From the NCBI GenBank assembly GCA_003268905.1, contig QLTU01000013.1, forward strand, positions 40,998 to 104,997: a stretch of 64,000 bases of DNA. The letters run 5' to 3'. How positions within the stretch are numbered: the first letter of the stretch is position 1; each line of letters opens with the position of its first letter. The stretch is from Acidovorax defluvii (GTDB lineage: Bacteria; Pseudomonadota; Gammaproteobacteria; Burkholderiales; Burkholderiaceae_C). Positions 53,094-62,466 of the stretch are shown piece after piece. The position numbers were made by a program, and so were the translations under genes. The notes under the pieces are model-generated. The model did no database searches, was not told where the DNA came from, and saw only the letters and a list, made by a program, of their open reading frames with translations.

Positions 53094-54359
53094 TCAGGCT
53101 TTCTTGGCCGCCTCGCGGTAAACGAGCAGAGGTGGCTTGTTTTCCTCAATCGTGGACTCGTCCACCACCACCTTTTCGACATTGCTGGTATTGGGCAGGT
53201 CGAACATGGTTCCGATCAGGGATTGCTCCAGAATCGAGCGCAGACCGCGGGCACCCGTCTTGCGCGCCAACGCCTTGCGGGCAATAGCCTTCAGCGCGGC
53301 GGGGCGGATCTCCAGATCCACGCCTTCCATGGCCAACAGCTTGCTGTACTGCTTGACCAGCGCATTCTTGGGCTCGGTCAGAATCTGCACCAGCGCGTCT
53401 TCGCTCAGCTCGGCCAGTGCCGTCACCACGGGCATGCGGCCCACCAGCTCGGGAATCAAGCCAAACTTGATCAGATCTTCTGGTTCGATCTCGGTAAACA
53501 CCTCGGACAGCGAGCGCTGCTTCTTGCTCTTGACCGATGCGCCGAACCCGATACCCGAAGCCTCGGTGCGGTTTTCGATTACCTTTTCAAGACCTGCGAA
53601 CGCGCCACCGCAAATGAACAGGATGTTGGTCGTGTCGATCTGTAGGAAATCCTGATTGGGGTGTTTGCGCCCGCCCTGAGGCGGCACGCTGGCCATGGTG
53701 CCTTCGATGAGCTTGAGCAACGCCTGCTGCACGCCCTCGCCCGACACGTCGCGCGTGATGCTGGGGTTGTCCGACTTGCGGGAAATCTTGTCGATCTCGT
53801 CGATGTAGACAATGCCGCGCTGGGCGCGCTCCACCTCGTAGTTGCAGCTTTGCAGCAGCTTCTGAACGATGTTCTCAACGTCCTCGCCCACATAGCCCGC
53901 CTCGGTCAGCGTGGTGGCATCGGCCATGACGAAGGGCACATCCAGCATTCGCGCCAAAGTTTGCGCCAGCAGCGTCTTTCCCGACCCCGTGGGGCCGATC
54001 AGCAGAATGTTGCTCTTGGACAGCTCCACGTCGTCCTTGTGGGCCTTGTCTTTATGGCGCAGGCGCTTGTAGTGGTTATAGACGGCCACCGCCAGCGTAC
54101 GCTTGGCCTGATCCTGACCAATGACGTAGTTGTCCAGGTTGGTCTTGATCTCTACAGGGGTGGGCAGGTCGCTGCGCCCCTCACCCGCAAGATCACCCGC
54201 CGGAAGCTCGTCGCGAATGATCTCGTTGCACAGGTCGATGCACTCGTCGCAGATAAAGACCGACGGACCCGCGATCAGCTTCTTCACTTCATGCTGGCTT
54301 TTGCCGCAAAAAGAGCAGTAAAGGGTTTTTTCGCTGGAAGAGCCTTTTTTCTCGGCCAT
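53094..54359 (-). CDS. clpX: ATP-dependent Clp protease unfoldase ClpX
   Basis: 421-residue AAA+ unfoldase that feeds tagged proteins to ClpP. It has an N-terminal zinc-binding domain ([14 protein letters not shown] and CDECIDLC), Walker [17 protein letters not shown], Walker [14 protein letters not shown], the IGF-type ClpP contact loop region (SGIGFGASV) and the sensor-2 helix [18 protein letters not shown]. It lies 99 bp after clpP, with a terminator-like hairpin in between. Confidence 0.98.
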   Translation of the reverse strand: MAEKKGSSSEKTLYCSFCGKSQHEVKKLIAGPSVFICDECIDLCNEIIRDELPAGDLAGEGRSDLPTPVEIKTNLDNYVIGQDQAKRTLAVAVYNHYKRLRHKDKAHKDDVELSKSNILLIGPTGSGKTLLAQTLARMLDVPFVMADATTLTEAGYVGEDVENIVQKLLQSCNYEVERAQRGIVYIDEIDKISRKSDNPSITRDVSGEGVQQALLKLIEGTMASVPPQGGRKHPNQDFLQIDTTNILFICGGAFAGLEKVIENRTEASGIGFGASVKSKKQRSLSEVFTEIEPEDLIKFGLIPELVGRMPVVTALAELSEDALVQILTEPKNALVKQYSKLLAMEGVDLEIRPAALKAIARKALARKTGARGLRSILEQSLIGTMFDLPNTSNVEKVVVDESTIEENKPPLLVYREAAKKA

Positions 54360-54401
54360 GGGGGCAATGCCTTGTTACGGAAAGTTGTCGGGATGATACC
54401 C

Positions 54402-54440
54402 AAATAAAAAGCGGCGTCTTCCCAGCGGGAAAACGCCGCG
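54402..54440 (-). terminator. terminator between clpP and clpX
   Basis: Minus strand GCGGCGT-TTTCCCGCTGGGAA-GACGCCGC followed by TTTTTATTT. It should end or attenuate transcripts coming from clpP. Confidence 0.82.
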
Positions 54441-54458
54441 TGGCCACCACGGGCCGAC

Positions 54459-55067
54459 TCAGGAACGCTTGTGAATCACCTGATCGATGATGCCGTAGTC
54501 CTTGGCTTCGTCGGCTGTGAGGAAGTAGTCGCGCTCGGTGTCTGATTTGACCTTTTCCAGAGGCTGTCCTGTGCGCTCGGCCAGGATGCGGTTCATCTGG
54601 TCCTTGGTGCGCAGGATGTCGCGCGCATGGATCTCGATATCGGTAGCCTGGCCGCGCGCGCCGCCCAGCACCTGGTGAATCATGACCTTGGAGTTGGGCA
54701 ACGAAAACCGCTTGCCCTTGGCGCCAGCCGCCAGCAAGAAAGCGCCCATGCTGGCCGCGAAACCCACGCAAAGGGTGGATACATCCGGCTTGATGAACTG
54801 CATGGTGTCGTAAATCGACATGCCTGCCGTGACGCTTCCGCCGGGAGAGTTGATGTAGAACGAAATATCCTTGTCTGGGTTTTCACTTTCCAGAAACAGC
54901 AACTGGGCCACCACCAGATTGGCCGTCTGGTCGTTGACCTCGCCCACCAGGAAAATCACGCGCTCCTTCAGAAGGCGCGAATAGATGTCATAGGACCGCT
55001 CGCCGCGGCCCGACTGCTCGATGACCATGGGGACCATGCCCAGGCCTTGTGTTTCCAATGCGCTCAT
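54459..55067 (-). CDS. clpP: ATP-dependent Clp protease proteolytic subunit ClpP
   Basis: 202-residue serine peptidase forming the tetradecameric chamber used by ClpX/ClpA. Catalytic Ser in [16 protein letters not shown], His in [11 protein letters not shown] and Asp further on near SDTERDYFL; oxyanion motif [21 protein letters not shown] start at ATG 55067 with GGAG upstream. It follows tig and precedes clpX. Confidence 0.98.
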   Translation of the reverse strand: MSALETQGLGMVPMVIEQSGRGERSYDIYSRLLKERVIFLVGEVNDQTANLVVAQLLFLESENPDKDISFYINSPGGSVTAGMSIYDTMQFIKPDVSTLCVGFAASMGAFLLAAGAKGKRFSLPNSKVMIHQVLGGARGQATDIEIHARDILRTKDQMNRILAERTGQPLEKVKSDTERDYFLTADEAKDYGIIDQVIHKRS

Positions 55068-55108
55068 TATTTCTCCAGTCAGGCAGCTACTGTACCCAGA
55101 AATGAATT

Positions 55109-55136
55109 GGGGCTTGTGCACCAAAGCACAAGCCCC
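55109..55136 (-). terminator. hairpin between tig and clpP
   Basis: GGGGCTTGTGC-ACCAAA-GCACAAGCCCC: perfect 11-bp stem; the minus-strand sequence after it (AATTCATTT) is only modestly T-rich, so it may attenuate rather than fully terminate. Confidence 0.6.
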
Positions 55137-55190
55137 TGATGGCTGGCTGGCGCGAGATCATCCGCAAGGGATGGACTCGGCCGCCCGGTC

Positions 55191-56501
55191 TCAGCCTTGG
55201 GCCATCAGTTCGTCAAACGAGACGGCCTTGTCGATCACCTTGGCCTGGCCCAGCACGAAATCGGTCACGTTGTTTTCGATGACAACGGCTTCGACTTCGG
55301 CCAGACGCTGGCGGTCACCGAAGTACCAGCGCACCACGTCTTCAGGCTTCTCGTAGCTGGCAGCCAGCTCGTCGATGTGGGCCTTGAGTTGCTCGGGCTT
55401 GGCGAACAGCTCATTGGCGCGAACCAGTTCCGCCACCACCAGGCCCAGGCGCACGCGGCGCTCAGCCTGGGGACGGAACACGCCTTCCGGAATCTCGGCC
55501 TTGTCGGCGTCCTTGATGCCGCGCTGCTTGAGTTCGGCACGGGCACCTTCGAGCAGGCGGGCGATTTCAGCCTGCACGCTGGCGTTGGGCAGGTCGAGCT
55601 CAGCCTTGGCAACCAGGGCGTCCATCACAGCTGCCTTGTTGCGGGCCAGCAGGCGGAACTTGACTTCACGCTCCAAGTTCTTCTTGATGTCGGCGCGCAG
55701 GCCTTCCACCGAGCCGTCAGCAATGCCCAGTGACTTGGCCAGGGCATCGTTCACTTCGGGCAGATGGGCGGCTTCGATCTTCTTGACGGTGACCAGGAAG
55801 TCGGCCGTTTTGCCGGCAACATCCTTGCCGTGGTAGTCGGCTGGGAAAGCCAGGGGGAACGTCTTGCTTTCGCCCGACTTCATGCCGCGCACTGCGTCTT
55901 CGAATTCCTTGAGCATCTGGCCTTCGCCAACCAGGAACTGGAAGTCTTCAGCCTTGCCGCCTTCAAAAGGCTCGCCGTCGATCTTGCCTTCGAAATCCAC
56001 CGTCACACGATCACCGTCCTGTGCGGCTGCGTCCAGGGCGCGCTGGGCAAAGCTGCGACGCTGCTTGCGCAGAATATCAATGGTTTTGTCGATGGCAGCA
56101 TCGGTCACTTCGGCCGAGAGCTTTTCCACTTCCACGCCCGCCAGATCAGCGATCTTGACTTCAGGGAACACTTCAAAGATGGCGTCAAAGGTGACCTGGC
56201 CTTCTGGGGCGCCTTCCTTCTCGGTGATGCGTGGCTGACCCGCCACGCGCAGCTTGGCTTCGTTGGCGGCCACGGCAAAGGCCTCACCCACCTTGTCGTT
56301 CAGCACTTCGTACTGCACAGAGTAGCCATAACGCTGGGTGACAACATTCATGGGCACCTTGCCAGGACGGAAACCGTCCATCTTCACGGTGCGGGCCATG
56401 CGCTTCAGACGCGAGTCAACTTCGGTCTGGATGGTGGTCAGGGGCAGGCTCAGCGTGATCTTGCGCTCGAGCTTTTCAAGGGTTTCAACAGTAACGGACA
56501 T
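55191..56501 (-). CDS. tig: trigger factor Tig
   Basis: 436-residue ribosome-associated chaperone with prolyl isomerase activity. N-terminal ribosome-binding domain with the signature GFRPGKVPMNVVTQRYG near residue 45, central FKBP-like domain (DGDRVTVDFEGKIDGEPFEG), and C-terminal substrate-binding arms. Length is normal. It is the first gene of the tig-clpP-clpX-lon series and lies 76 bp downstream of tRNA-Leu(TAG). Confidence 0.97.
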   Translation of the reverse strand: MSVTVETLEKLERKITLSLPLTTIQTEVDSRLKRMARTVKMDGFRPGKVPMNVVTQRYGYSVQYEVLNDKVGEAFAVAANEAKLRVAGQPRITEKEGAPEGQVTFDAIFEVFPEVKIADLAGVEVEKLSAEVTDAAIDKTIDILRKQRRSFAQRALDAAAQDGDRVTVDFEGKIDGEPFEGGKAEDFQFLVGEGQMLKEFEDAVRGMKSGESKTFPLAFPADYHGKDVAGKTADFLVTVKKIEAAHLPEVNDALAKSLGIADGSVEGLRADIKKNLEREVKFRLLARNKAAVMDALVAKAELDLPNASVQAEIARLLEGARAELKQRGIKDADKAEIPEGVFRPQAERRVRLGLVVAELVRANELFAKPEQLKAHIDELAASYEKPEDVVRWYFGDRQRLAEVEAVVIENNVTDFVLGQAKVIDKAVSFDELMAQG

Positions 56502-56576
56502 CGCTATTCCTCGTATGGATGTGGATCGTGCTGGCTGCAGCGCAGCGGCGCCGTGTTCCGCAAAGTCTCACAGGGG

Positions 56577-56663
56577 TGGTGCGCGGGGGGGGACTCGAAC
56601 CCCCACACCATTGCTGGCGTCAGGACCTAAACCTGGTGCGTCTACCAATTTCGCCACCCGCGC
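56577..56663 (-). tRNA. tRNA-Leu (anticodon TAG)
   Basis: Minus strand: GCGCGGG pairs with CCCGCGC, D-arm GGCGAAATTGGTAGACGC, anticodon loop TTTAGGT, long variable arm, T-arm GGGGGTTCGAGTCCCCC, encoded CCA at 56577-56579. 87 nt. Confidence 0.96.
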
Positions 56664-56677
56664 GGTTCTACAAACAA

Positions 56678-56705
56678 ACAGGCGGCAAACTGAGCTGCCG
56701 CCTGT
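56678..56705 (-). terminator. terminator after the RND efflux operon
   Basis: ACAGGCGGCA-AACTGAGC-TGCCGCCTGT with TTGTTTGT following on the minus strand, 60 bp after the pump gene stop. Confidence 0.75.
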
Positions 56706-56764
56706 GTGAAATCGGTCAACCTTCTATTTTACCCTGATGTGGGAAGCAGTTTGAATACATGCGT

Positions 56765-59700
56765 TCATGCCACCTCGGGAACCGGGCGGCGCACACGGAA
56801 CCAGGCGGCATACATGGCCGGCAGGGCCAGCAATGTCAGCACCGTGGCCACCACGAGTCCGCCCATGATGGCAACGGCCATGGGCCCCCAGAACACGCTG
56901 CGCGACAGCGGAATCATGGCCAGCACCGCCGCCGCTGCCGTGAGCACGATGGGCCGCAGCCGCCGCACCGCCGACTCCACGATGGCGTCCCACGCGGGCA
57001 CGCCCCGGGCGCGGTCCTGCTCGATCTGGTCGATCAGGATGACCGAATTGCGCTGGATCATTCCCATGAGTGCGATCACGCCCAGCAACGCCACAAAGCC
57101 AAACGGCCGACCCAGCAGCAGCAAGGCACCCGCCACTCCCGCCAGGCCCAGCGGCCCGGTCAGAAACACCAGCATCGCGCGACTGAAGCTGTGCAGTTGC
57201 AGCATGAGCAGCGTGAAGGTGATGAACAGCATGATCGGAATGCCCGCTGCAATCGACGCCGAGCCCTTGGAGCTTTCTTCCACGGCCCCCGCCACTTCAA
57301 TGCGATATCCCCCCTGCCCCGTAGCGCGCCATTGGGCCTCTATCTCCTTGAGGGCCGGAAGCAGCGCCGCCGTCACCGTGGCGCCTTGCAGACCTTCGGT
57401 CACGTCGCCCTGCACGGTGATGGCGTAGTCGCGGTTTTCGCGCCACATCACGCCGGGCTCCCAGGTGAACACCGGCTTGGCGATCTGCGTGAGCGGGATC
57501 GACTTGCCCGAGGCCGTGGGCAGGTAGGCGTTGGCAATGTCGGTGATGGCATTGCGCTCATCGAGCGGCTGGCGCAACACGATGTCGATGAGCTTGTCGC
57601 CCTCGCGGAACTGGCCGACCTGCGTGCCCGACAAAATGGTCTTGGATGCCTGCGCAATGGACTGACTGGTTACCCCCAGCGCGCGCGCTTTGGCCTGATC
57701 CACCTCCAGGCGCAGCACCTTCACCGATTCGTTCCAGTTGTCGTTCACGCCGCGCATGTCAGGGTTCTGGCGCAGCACGGCCTTGACCTCGTCGGCGCGC
57801 TCGCGCAGCACCAGCGGGTCCGGCCCCACCACGCGAAACTGCACGGGATACGGCACTGGCGGCCCATTGGGCAGCAACTTGATGCGGCCACGCACTTCGG
57901 GGAACTCCTGTGCCAGCAGTGCAGGCAACTTGTTTCGGAGCGACTCGCGGATTTTCAGGTCTTGCGGGACCACGATGAACTGCGACACATTGGTCTGCGG
58001 AAACACCTGGTCGAGCGGCAGGTAAAACCGCGGCACACCCGAACCCACCCAGGTGCTGACAGTGCTCACGCCGGGTTCGGAAAGCAGACGCTGCTCCACC
58101 CGCTTGGTGACCTCTTCATTGCCCGCGAACGAAGTGCCCTCGGGGAACCAGATGTCCACCATGATTTCGGGGCGACTCGAATCCGGAAAGAACTGCTGCT
58201 GCACCTTGCCCATGCCCACAACGCCCAGAGCAAAGGTCAGCACCGTGGCGCCAATGGTCAGCCAGCGGTGCTCCACGCACCAGTGCACCAGCCGTCGAAA
58301 AGCGGTGTAGAAAGGGCTGTCGAACACCTCGTGCGGGTCGTCCGTGATGCCTTGGCTGGCCTGCGCCGCCGCCACATGCGGCGGCACCTTCAGCAGCAGC
58401 GTGCCCAGATACGGCACAAAGTAAACCGACACGATCCAGCTCAGCACCAGCGCAATCACCGTCACGGCAAAGATGGCAAAGGTGTATTCGCCCGTCACGG
58501 ACTTGGCGATGCCGATGGGCAGAAAACCGGCGGCGGTGATGAGCGTTCCTGTCAGCATGGGCATGGCCGTGAGCTCATAGGCAAAGGTGGCGGCACGCAC
58601 CTTGTCGTAGCCCTCTTCGAGCTTGAGCACCATCATCTCCACCGCAATGATGGCGTCGTCCACCAGCAGGCCCAGCGCAATGATCAGCGAGCCCAGCGAG
58701 ATCTTGTGCAGGCCGATATTCCAGTACCACATGGCCAAAAAGGTCACGGCCAGCACCATGGGAATGGTGATGCCCACCACCAAGCCCGGGCGTGGGTCGA
58801 TGTACCAGCGCTTCCACAGGGGGTGGTTGCCCGGGCGCTTGTGCAGCCCCAGGCTGATAAAGCTCACCGCCAGCACAATCACCACCGCCTCGATCAGCAC
58901 CTTGACGAACTCGTTCACCGAGGTGGCCACGGACTTGGGCTGGTCCTGCACATTCACCAGTTTCACCCCTGCCGGCAGCGTGCCATTGATGCGTTCCGCC
59001 CCTACATGCAAGGCCTTGCCCAGCGCAATGATGTCGCCCCCCTTGGCCATGGAGACGCCCAGCGCAATCACCTCGCGCCCCTGGTGGCGCACCTTCACCG
59101 TGGCGGGGTCCACATAACCGCGCTTCACATCGGCAATGTCCGACAAACGCAGCTGCGCACCTGATGGCCCCCTAATCGGCATGGCGCGCAGGTCTTCTAT
59201 GGCGTTGAACTGCCCGCCCACACGCACCAGCACCTGGTCGTGCGGCGTCTCAAAGGCGCCAGCGCCCTCGACCGCATTTTGTTGCCCCAGTTGCGCCAGC
59301 ACCTGGTTCATGTCCAAACCCAGCTGCGCCAGGCGTTTTTGCGAGATCTCAATGAACAGCTTTTCGTCCTGCACACCAAAAAGCTCAACCTTGGCCACAT
59401 CGGGCACGCGCAGCAGCTGCTGGCGCGCGTCGTCGGCAAATGTTTTGAGTTCTGCGTAGCTGAAGCCCTCGGACTCCAGCGCGTAGATCACGCCATACAC
59501 ATCCCCAAAGTCGTCGTTGAAAAACGGCCCCTGGATGCCACCGGGCAGCGTGTAGCGCATGTCGCCCACCTTTTTGCGCACGCTGTACCAGACGTTGGCT
59601 ACCTCGCTGGCCTTGGACGAATCCTTGATCTGAAAAATGATCTGCGACTCGCCGGGCTTGGAATAGCTGCGGATCTTGTCGGTGTAAGGCACCTCTTGCA

Positions 59701-59938
59701 GCGTGCGCTCGATCTTGTCGGTCACCTGCTCGGCCACCTGCTGCGCCGTGGCACCCGGCCAGTAGGTGCGCACCACCATGGCCCGAAAGGTAAAGGGCGG
59801 GTCTTCGTCCTGCCCCAGCTGAAAATAGGCCGCAAAGCCCAGCAGCATCAACACCACCATGAGGTAGCGGGTGAGCGCCGGGTGGTCGAGTGCCCACTTG
59901 GAGAGGTTGAACCCCTCTTTGGGTTGTCGTTGGGTCAT
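56765..59938 (-). CDS. RND multidrug efflux pump, inner-membrane subunit
   Basis: 1057-residue proton-driven exporter of the AcrB/HAE1-like superfamily, closer in character to TriC/MexK-type pumps. It has an N-terminal helix (HPALTRYLMVVLMLLGFAAY), two large periplasmic loops, two bundles of helices, and the proton-relay helix with GLLVDDAIIAVEMM; the second half has RNSVILIDQIEQDRARG. Length is normal. It follows the adaptor gene by 8 bp and has its own terminator. No outer-membrane channel gene is present in the operon. Confidence 0.93.
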   Translation of the reverse strand: MTQRQPKEGFNLSKWALDHPALTRYLMVVLMLLGFAAYFQLGQDEDPPFTFRAMVVRTYWPGATAQQVAEQVTDKIERTLQEVPYTDKIRSYSKPGESQIIFQIKDSSKASEVANVWYSVRKKVGDMRYTLPGGIQGPFFNDDFGDVYGVIYALESEGFSYAELKTFADDARQQLLRVPDVAKVELFGVQDEKLFIEISQKRLAQLGLDMNQVLAQLGQQNAVEGAGAFETPHDQVLVRVGGQFNAIEDLRAMPIRGPSGAQLRLSDIADVKRGYVDPATVKVRHQGREVIALGVSMAKGGDIIALGKALHVGAERINGTLPAGVKLVNVQDQPKSVATSVNEFVKVLIEAVVIVLAVSFISLGLHKRPGNHPLWKRWYIDPRPGLVVGITIPMVLAVTFLAMWYWNIGLHKISLGSLIIALGLLVDDAIIAVEMMVLKLEEGYDKVRAATFAYELTAMPMLTGTLITAAGFLPIGIAKSVTGEYTFAIFAVTVIALVLSWIVSVYFVPYLGTLLLKVPPHVAAAQASQGITDDPHEVFDSPFYTAFRRLVHWCVEHRWLTIGATVLTFALGVVGMGKVQQQFFPDSSRPEIMVDIWFPEGTSFAGNEEVTKRVEQRLLSEPGVSTVSTWVGSGVPRFYLPLDQVFPQTNVSQFIVVPQDLKIRESLRNKLPALLAQEFPEVRGRIKLLPNGPPVPYPVQFRVVGPDPLVLRERADEVKAVLRQNPDMRGVNDNWNESVKVLRLEVDQAKARALGVTSQSIAQASKTILSGTQVGQFREGDKLIDIVLRQPLDERNAITDIANAYLPTASGKSIPLTQIAKPVFTWEPGVMWRENRDYAITVQGDVTEGLQGATVTAALLPALKEIEAQWRATGQGGYRIEVAGAVEESSKGSASIAAGIPIMLFITFTLLMLQLHSFSRAMLVFLTGPLGLAGVAGALLLLGRPFGFVALLGVIALMGMIQRNSVILIDQIEQDRARGVPAWDAIVESAVRRLRPIVLTAAAAVLAMIPLSRSVFWGPMAVAIMGGLVVATVLTLLALPAMYAAWFRVRRPVPEVA

Positions 59939-59946
59939 GGCCTGCC

Positions 59947-61143
59947 TTACTTTGCGGAAGAGGCCGCAGCCGCTGCAGATGCGGCAGGCGCTGCCGAAAT
60001 AGCTACTGAATTGGTAGCTGTCTGCGCTTTAGGCACGGGCGCTACAGCCGTTTTTTGCTGATAAATCATGACTTTCTGCCCCGGCGAAAGCACATGCACG
60101 CCGGTGGCCACCACCTGCATGCCGGGCGTCAGGCCCGAGGCCACCACGGCATCGTTGCCATCGGCGGTGGCGATCTGCACCACCTGCGAATTGACCGTGC
60201 TGGTGGCCGGGTCGTACACCCACACCGCCGTGGCCTGCCCTTCCTGGCGCAACGCACTGGTCGGCAGCTTGATGGCCGCAACCCCCGCATGACTCAATGC
60301 CTTGGGCGTGACATACACCGTGGAGCCCAACGCGGGCATCTCGGCACCTTCCAGCGCCACCTTGACCTGATAGGTACGCGTGGCGGCATCGGCACTGGCC
60401 GCCACCTCGCGCACGCGGCCCGCCAGCGGTGCGCCGCCCGACCAGCCGCGCACCGTCACGTCCTGGCCGGGCTGGATTTGCCCGACCTTGTCTTCAGGCA
60501 CGGCAAACACCACATCCCGCGCGCCATCCTGCGCAATGCGCACCACGGGCGTGCCCGCTGCCACCACCTGGCCCGGTTCGGCTTCAATGCCCGTGACCAC
60601 GCCCGCCACATCGGCCACCAGCGTGGTGTAGGTCGTCTGGTTGCCCTGCGAGGAGAGCTGTGCACGCGCCTGGTCCAGCGTGGCCTGCGCAGCCTTGAGG
60701 GTGGCCGAGCGCCGCTCCAGCTCGGCGCCACTGATGAAATTCTCGTCTTTCAGTGCCTGAAAGCGCTTGAAGTCGGCAGCGGCCAGATCACGCTGCGTGG
60801 TAGCCGAGGCCAGCTGCGCACGCGCTGCATCTGCCGCCAGCTGGTAGTCCCGGGGGTCCAGCTGCGCCAGCACCTGCCCGGCCTTCACCCGCTGGCCCAG
60901 CTCGGCCTGGCGCTGCACGATCTTGCCAGCCACCCGAAAACCCAGGCGCGATTCGACGCGCGCGCGCACCTCGCCAGAATATTCGAGGCTGGACTGCATT
61001 GACCCGACCCCCACCGTCAGCAGCTTGACCGAACGCACGGGCTCTTCGGGGGGCGCTGAGCGGGAACACGCCGCCAGCAAGGCCGCAGAAGCGACAAGAA
61101 ACAGATACCGCAGCGAAGGCCGCCGGGCGAAGGGTGTGCGCAT
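59947..61143 (-). CDS. RND efflux periplasmic adaptor (membrane fusion protein), lipoprotein
   Basis: 398 residues. The N-terminus has a lipobox (SLRYLFLVASAALLAACSRS, with lipid-modified Cys). The lipoyl half-domains flank an alpha-hairpin (GYSGEVRARVESRLGFRVAG-like start, FNFISGAELERRSATLKAAQ region), typical of AcrA-family adaptors. The C-terminus contains a repeat-encoded stretch (QQKTAVAPVPKAQTATNSVA) and then a long Ala/Ser run. The start is ATG 61143. Expression is probably controlled by the TetR-type operator at 61258-61279. Confidence 0.9.
   Translation of the reverse strand: MRTPFARRPSLRYLFLVASAALLAACSRSAPPEEPVRSVKLLTVGVGSMQSSLEYSGEVRARVESRLGFRVAGKIVQRQAELGQRVKAGQVLAQLDPRDYQLAADAARAQLASATTQRDLAAADFKRFQALKDENFISGAELERRSATLKAAQATLDQARAQLSSQGNQTTYTTLVADVAGVVTGIEAEPGQVVAAGTPVVRIAQDGARDVVFAVPEDKVGQIQPGQDVTVRGWSGGAPLAGRVREVAASADAATRTYQVKVALEGAEMPALGSTVYVTPKALSHAGVAAIKLPTSALRQEGQATAVWVYDPATSTVNSQVVQIATADGNDAVVASGLTPGMQVVATGVHVLSPGQKVMIYQQKTAVAPVPKAQTATNSVAISAAPAASAAAAASSAK
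59998..60062 (-). repeat. palindromic repeat copy inside the efflux adaptor gene
   Basis: Minus strand AAACGGCTGTAGCGCCCGTG, then CTAAAGCGCAGACAGCTACC follows the family consensus and stays in frame, encoding residues near the C-terminus. Confidence 0.65.
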
Positions 61144-61257
61144 GGAATATCCGGGGTAGAGGCGGTGGGCTGCCCCGCGCACGAGAGCCGACGAATACCG
61201 CCGACACAGCGCGCCCCCCCCTTTGCGACGGGACGAGGCAACCCAACCGTGAAATTT

Positions 61258-61279
61258 TTACTGACTGGCCGGTTAGTAA
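61258..61279. promoter_or_regulatory. TetR-type operator for the efflux operon
   Basis: TTACTGACTGGCCGGTTAGT (61258-61277), continuing AA, is a 22-bp palindrome (nine of eleven pairs). It overlaps the -10 element and start region of the minus-strand promoter, as expected for a TetR/AcrR repressor site. No tetR gene is in view. Confidence 0.65.
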
Positions 61280-61306
61280 TCTAGAGGGTCACCCTGACAA
61301 TGTCAA
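61278..61306 (-). promoter_or_regulatory. promoter of the RND efflux operon
   Basis: Minus strand TTGACA (61301-61306), 17-nt spacer, TAGATT (61278-61283). Confidence 0.7.
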
Positions 61307-61312
61307 GCGACA

Positions 61313-62248
61313 ATGCCCGCCGTGAACCCTCGCCAGCCCCCCTCTCCTTCGACTGCCCCCCCCGCTTCTGAGCCTGGTGCTGCAACGGCGCCACAACCGC
61401 CGGTGCCCGTGCAAGCCGCACCCGTAACGCATTACGAGAACTTCCCCGTCGCCTCGCTGCTGTGCCCGCCACACCTGCGCCAGCCCATTGCAGCCATCTA
61501 CGCCTTTGCCCGCACGGCCGACGACATTGCCGACGAAGGGGATGCCACCCCCGCACAGCGCCTGTCAGAGCTCGCCGCCTACCGCGCCGAACTGGCCCGC
61601 GTGGCCGCAGGCCAGACGCCCGCAGCGCCCTGGGCCGCCGTGTTCGGCCCGCTGCAAGCCGTGCTGAACAAGCACGCGCTGCCAGTGCCGCTGCTCGACG
61701 ACCTGCTCAGCGCCTTCATCCAGGACGTGGAAAAAACCCGCGACGCGCAGGGCTACGCCGACCGCGCCGAGCTGCTCGACTATTGCCGCCGCTCCGCCAA
61801 CCCCGTGGGCCGTCTGCTGCTGCACCTGTATGGCGTGACCGGCGCGCAAGCGCTGGAAGAAAGCGACGCCATCTGCACCGCCCTGCAACTGATCAACTTC
61901 TGGCAAGACCTGAGCGTGGACATCCCCCGTGGCCGCCATTACCTGCCCCACGCCGACTGCGCCCGCCACGGCGCCAACCCGGCGCAGCTGCACACACTGC
62001 AAAGCACCCCCGAAACCACGCGCCTGATTACCGACTGCGCCCGCTGGGCTCGCGACAGCATGGAGCATGGCGCCCCCCTGGTGCACCGACTGCCCGGCCG
62101 CGCCGGGTGGGAGCTGCGCCTGGTGGTGCAAGGAGGCTTGCGCATCCTCGACAAGGTCGATGCCCTGCAGGGCGCCAGCCTGCACACCCGCCCGCGCCTG
62201 CATGCATGGGACTGGGGCGTGATGCTGGGTCGGGCGCTGGTCATGTAA
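61313..62248 (+). CDS. hpnC: squalene-synthase-like HpnC
   Basis: 311-residue prenyl-condensing enzyme. Aspartate-rich motifs are present: AFARTADDIADEGDA near residue 68 and LINFWQDLSVDIPRGRHYLP near residue 195. HpnC acts in the HpnCDE route from farnesyl diphosphate to squalene. The HYENFPVASLLCPPHLRQPI start of the conserved domain is typical. The first ~38 residues are a Pro/Ala-rich extension, so the true start may be further downstream. Neighbouring hpnD/hpnE genes are not in the window. Confidence 0.85.
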   Translation: MPAVNPRQPPSPSTAPPASEPGAATAPQPPVPVQAAPVTHYENFPVASLLCPPHLRQPIAAIYAFARTADDIADEGDATPAQRLSELAAYRAELARVAAGQTPAAPWAAVFGPLQAVLNKHALPVPLLDDLLSAFIQDVEKTRDAQGYADRAELLDYCRRSANPVGRLLLHLYGVTGAQALEESDAICTALQLINFWQDLSVDIPRGRHYLPHADCARHGANPAQLHTLQSTPETTRLITDCARWARDSMEHGAPLVHRLPGRAGWELRLVVQGGLRILDKVDALQGASLHTRPRLHAWDWGVMLGRALVM

Positions 62249-62308
62249 GAAAGATTCATGGGCGGCAAGGCGATCTGACATGTGCGATGCGCTCCAACGC
62301 AATACTTC

Positions 62309-62366
62309 AAGCAAAAATAGCCGCTAGCGCTTATGCAGCAAGCGCGAGCAGCTATAAGATTTGAAG
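62309..62366 (+). repeat. palindromic repeat, copy 8
   Basis: AATAGCCGCTAGCGCTTATG, then AAGCGCGAGCAGCTATAAGA, between hpnC and sdaA. Confidence 0.85.
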
Positions 62367-62466
62367 CAATCAACCTGCCCGCCGCCAGGGGTGCGCCCCG
62401 AGCCACGCCCCCACTGCAGGGATTGCGAGCATGCTGCGGCGATGCTGCCCGGTTAGCCTCGCAACC

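Noticed and set aside
56759..59164. 801-codon open frame opposite the RND pump
   Set aside because: Antisense shadow of a well-supported pump gene, no recognisable domain.
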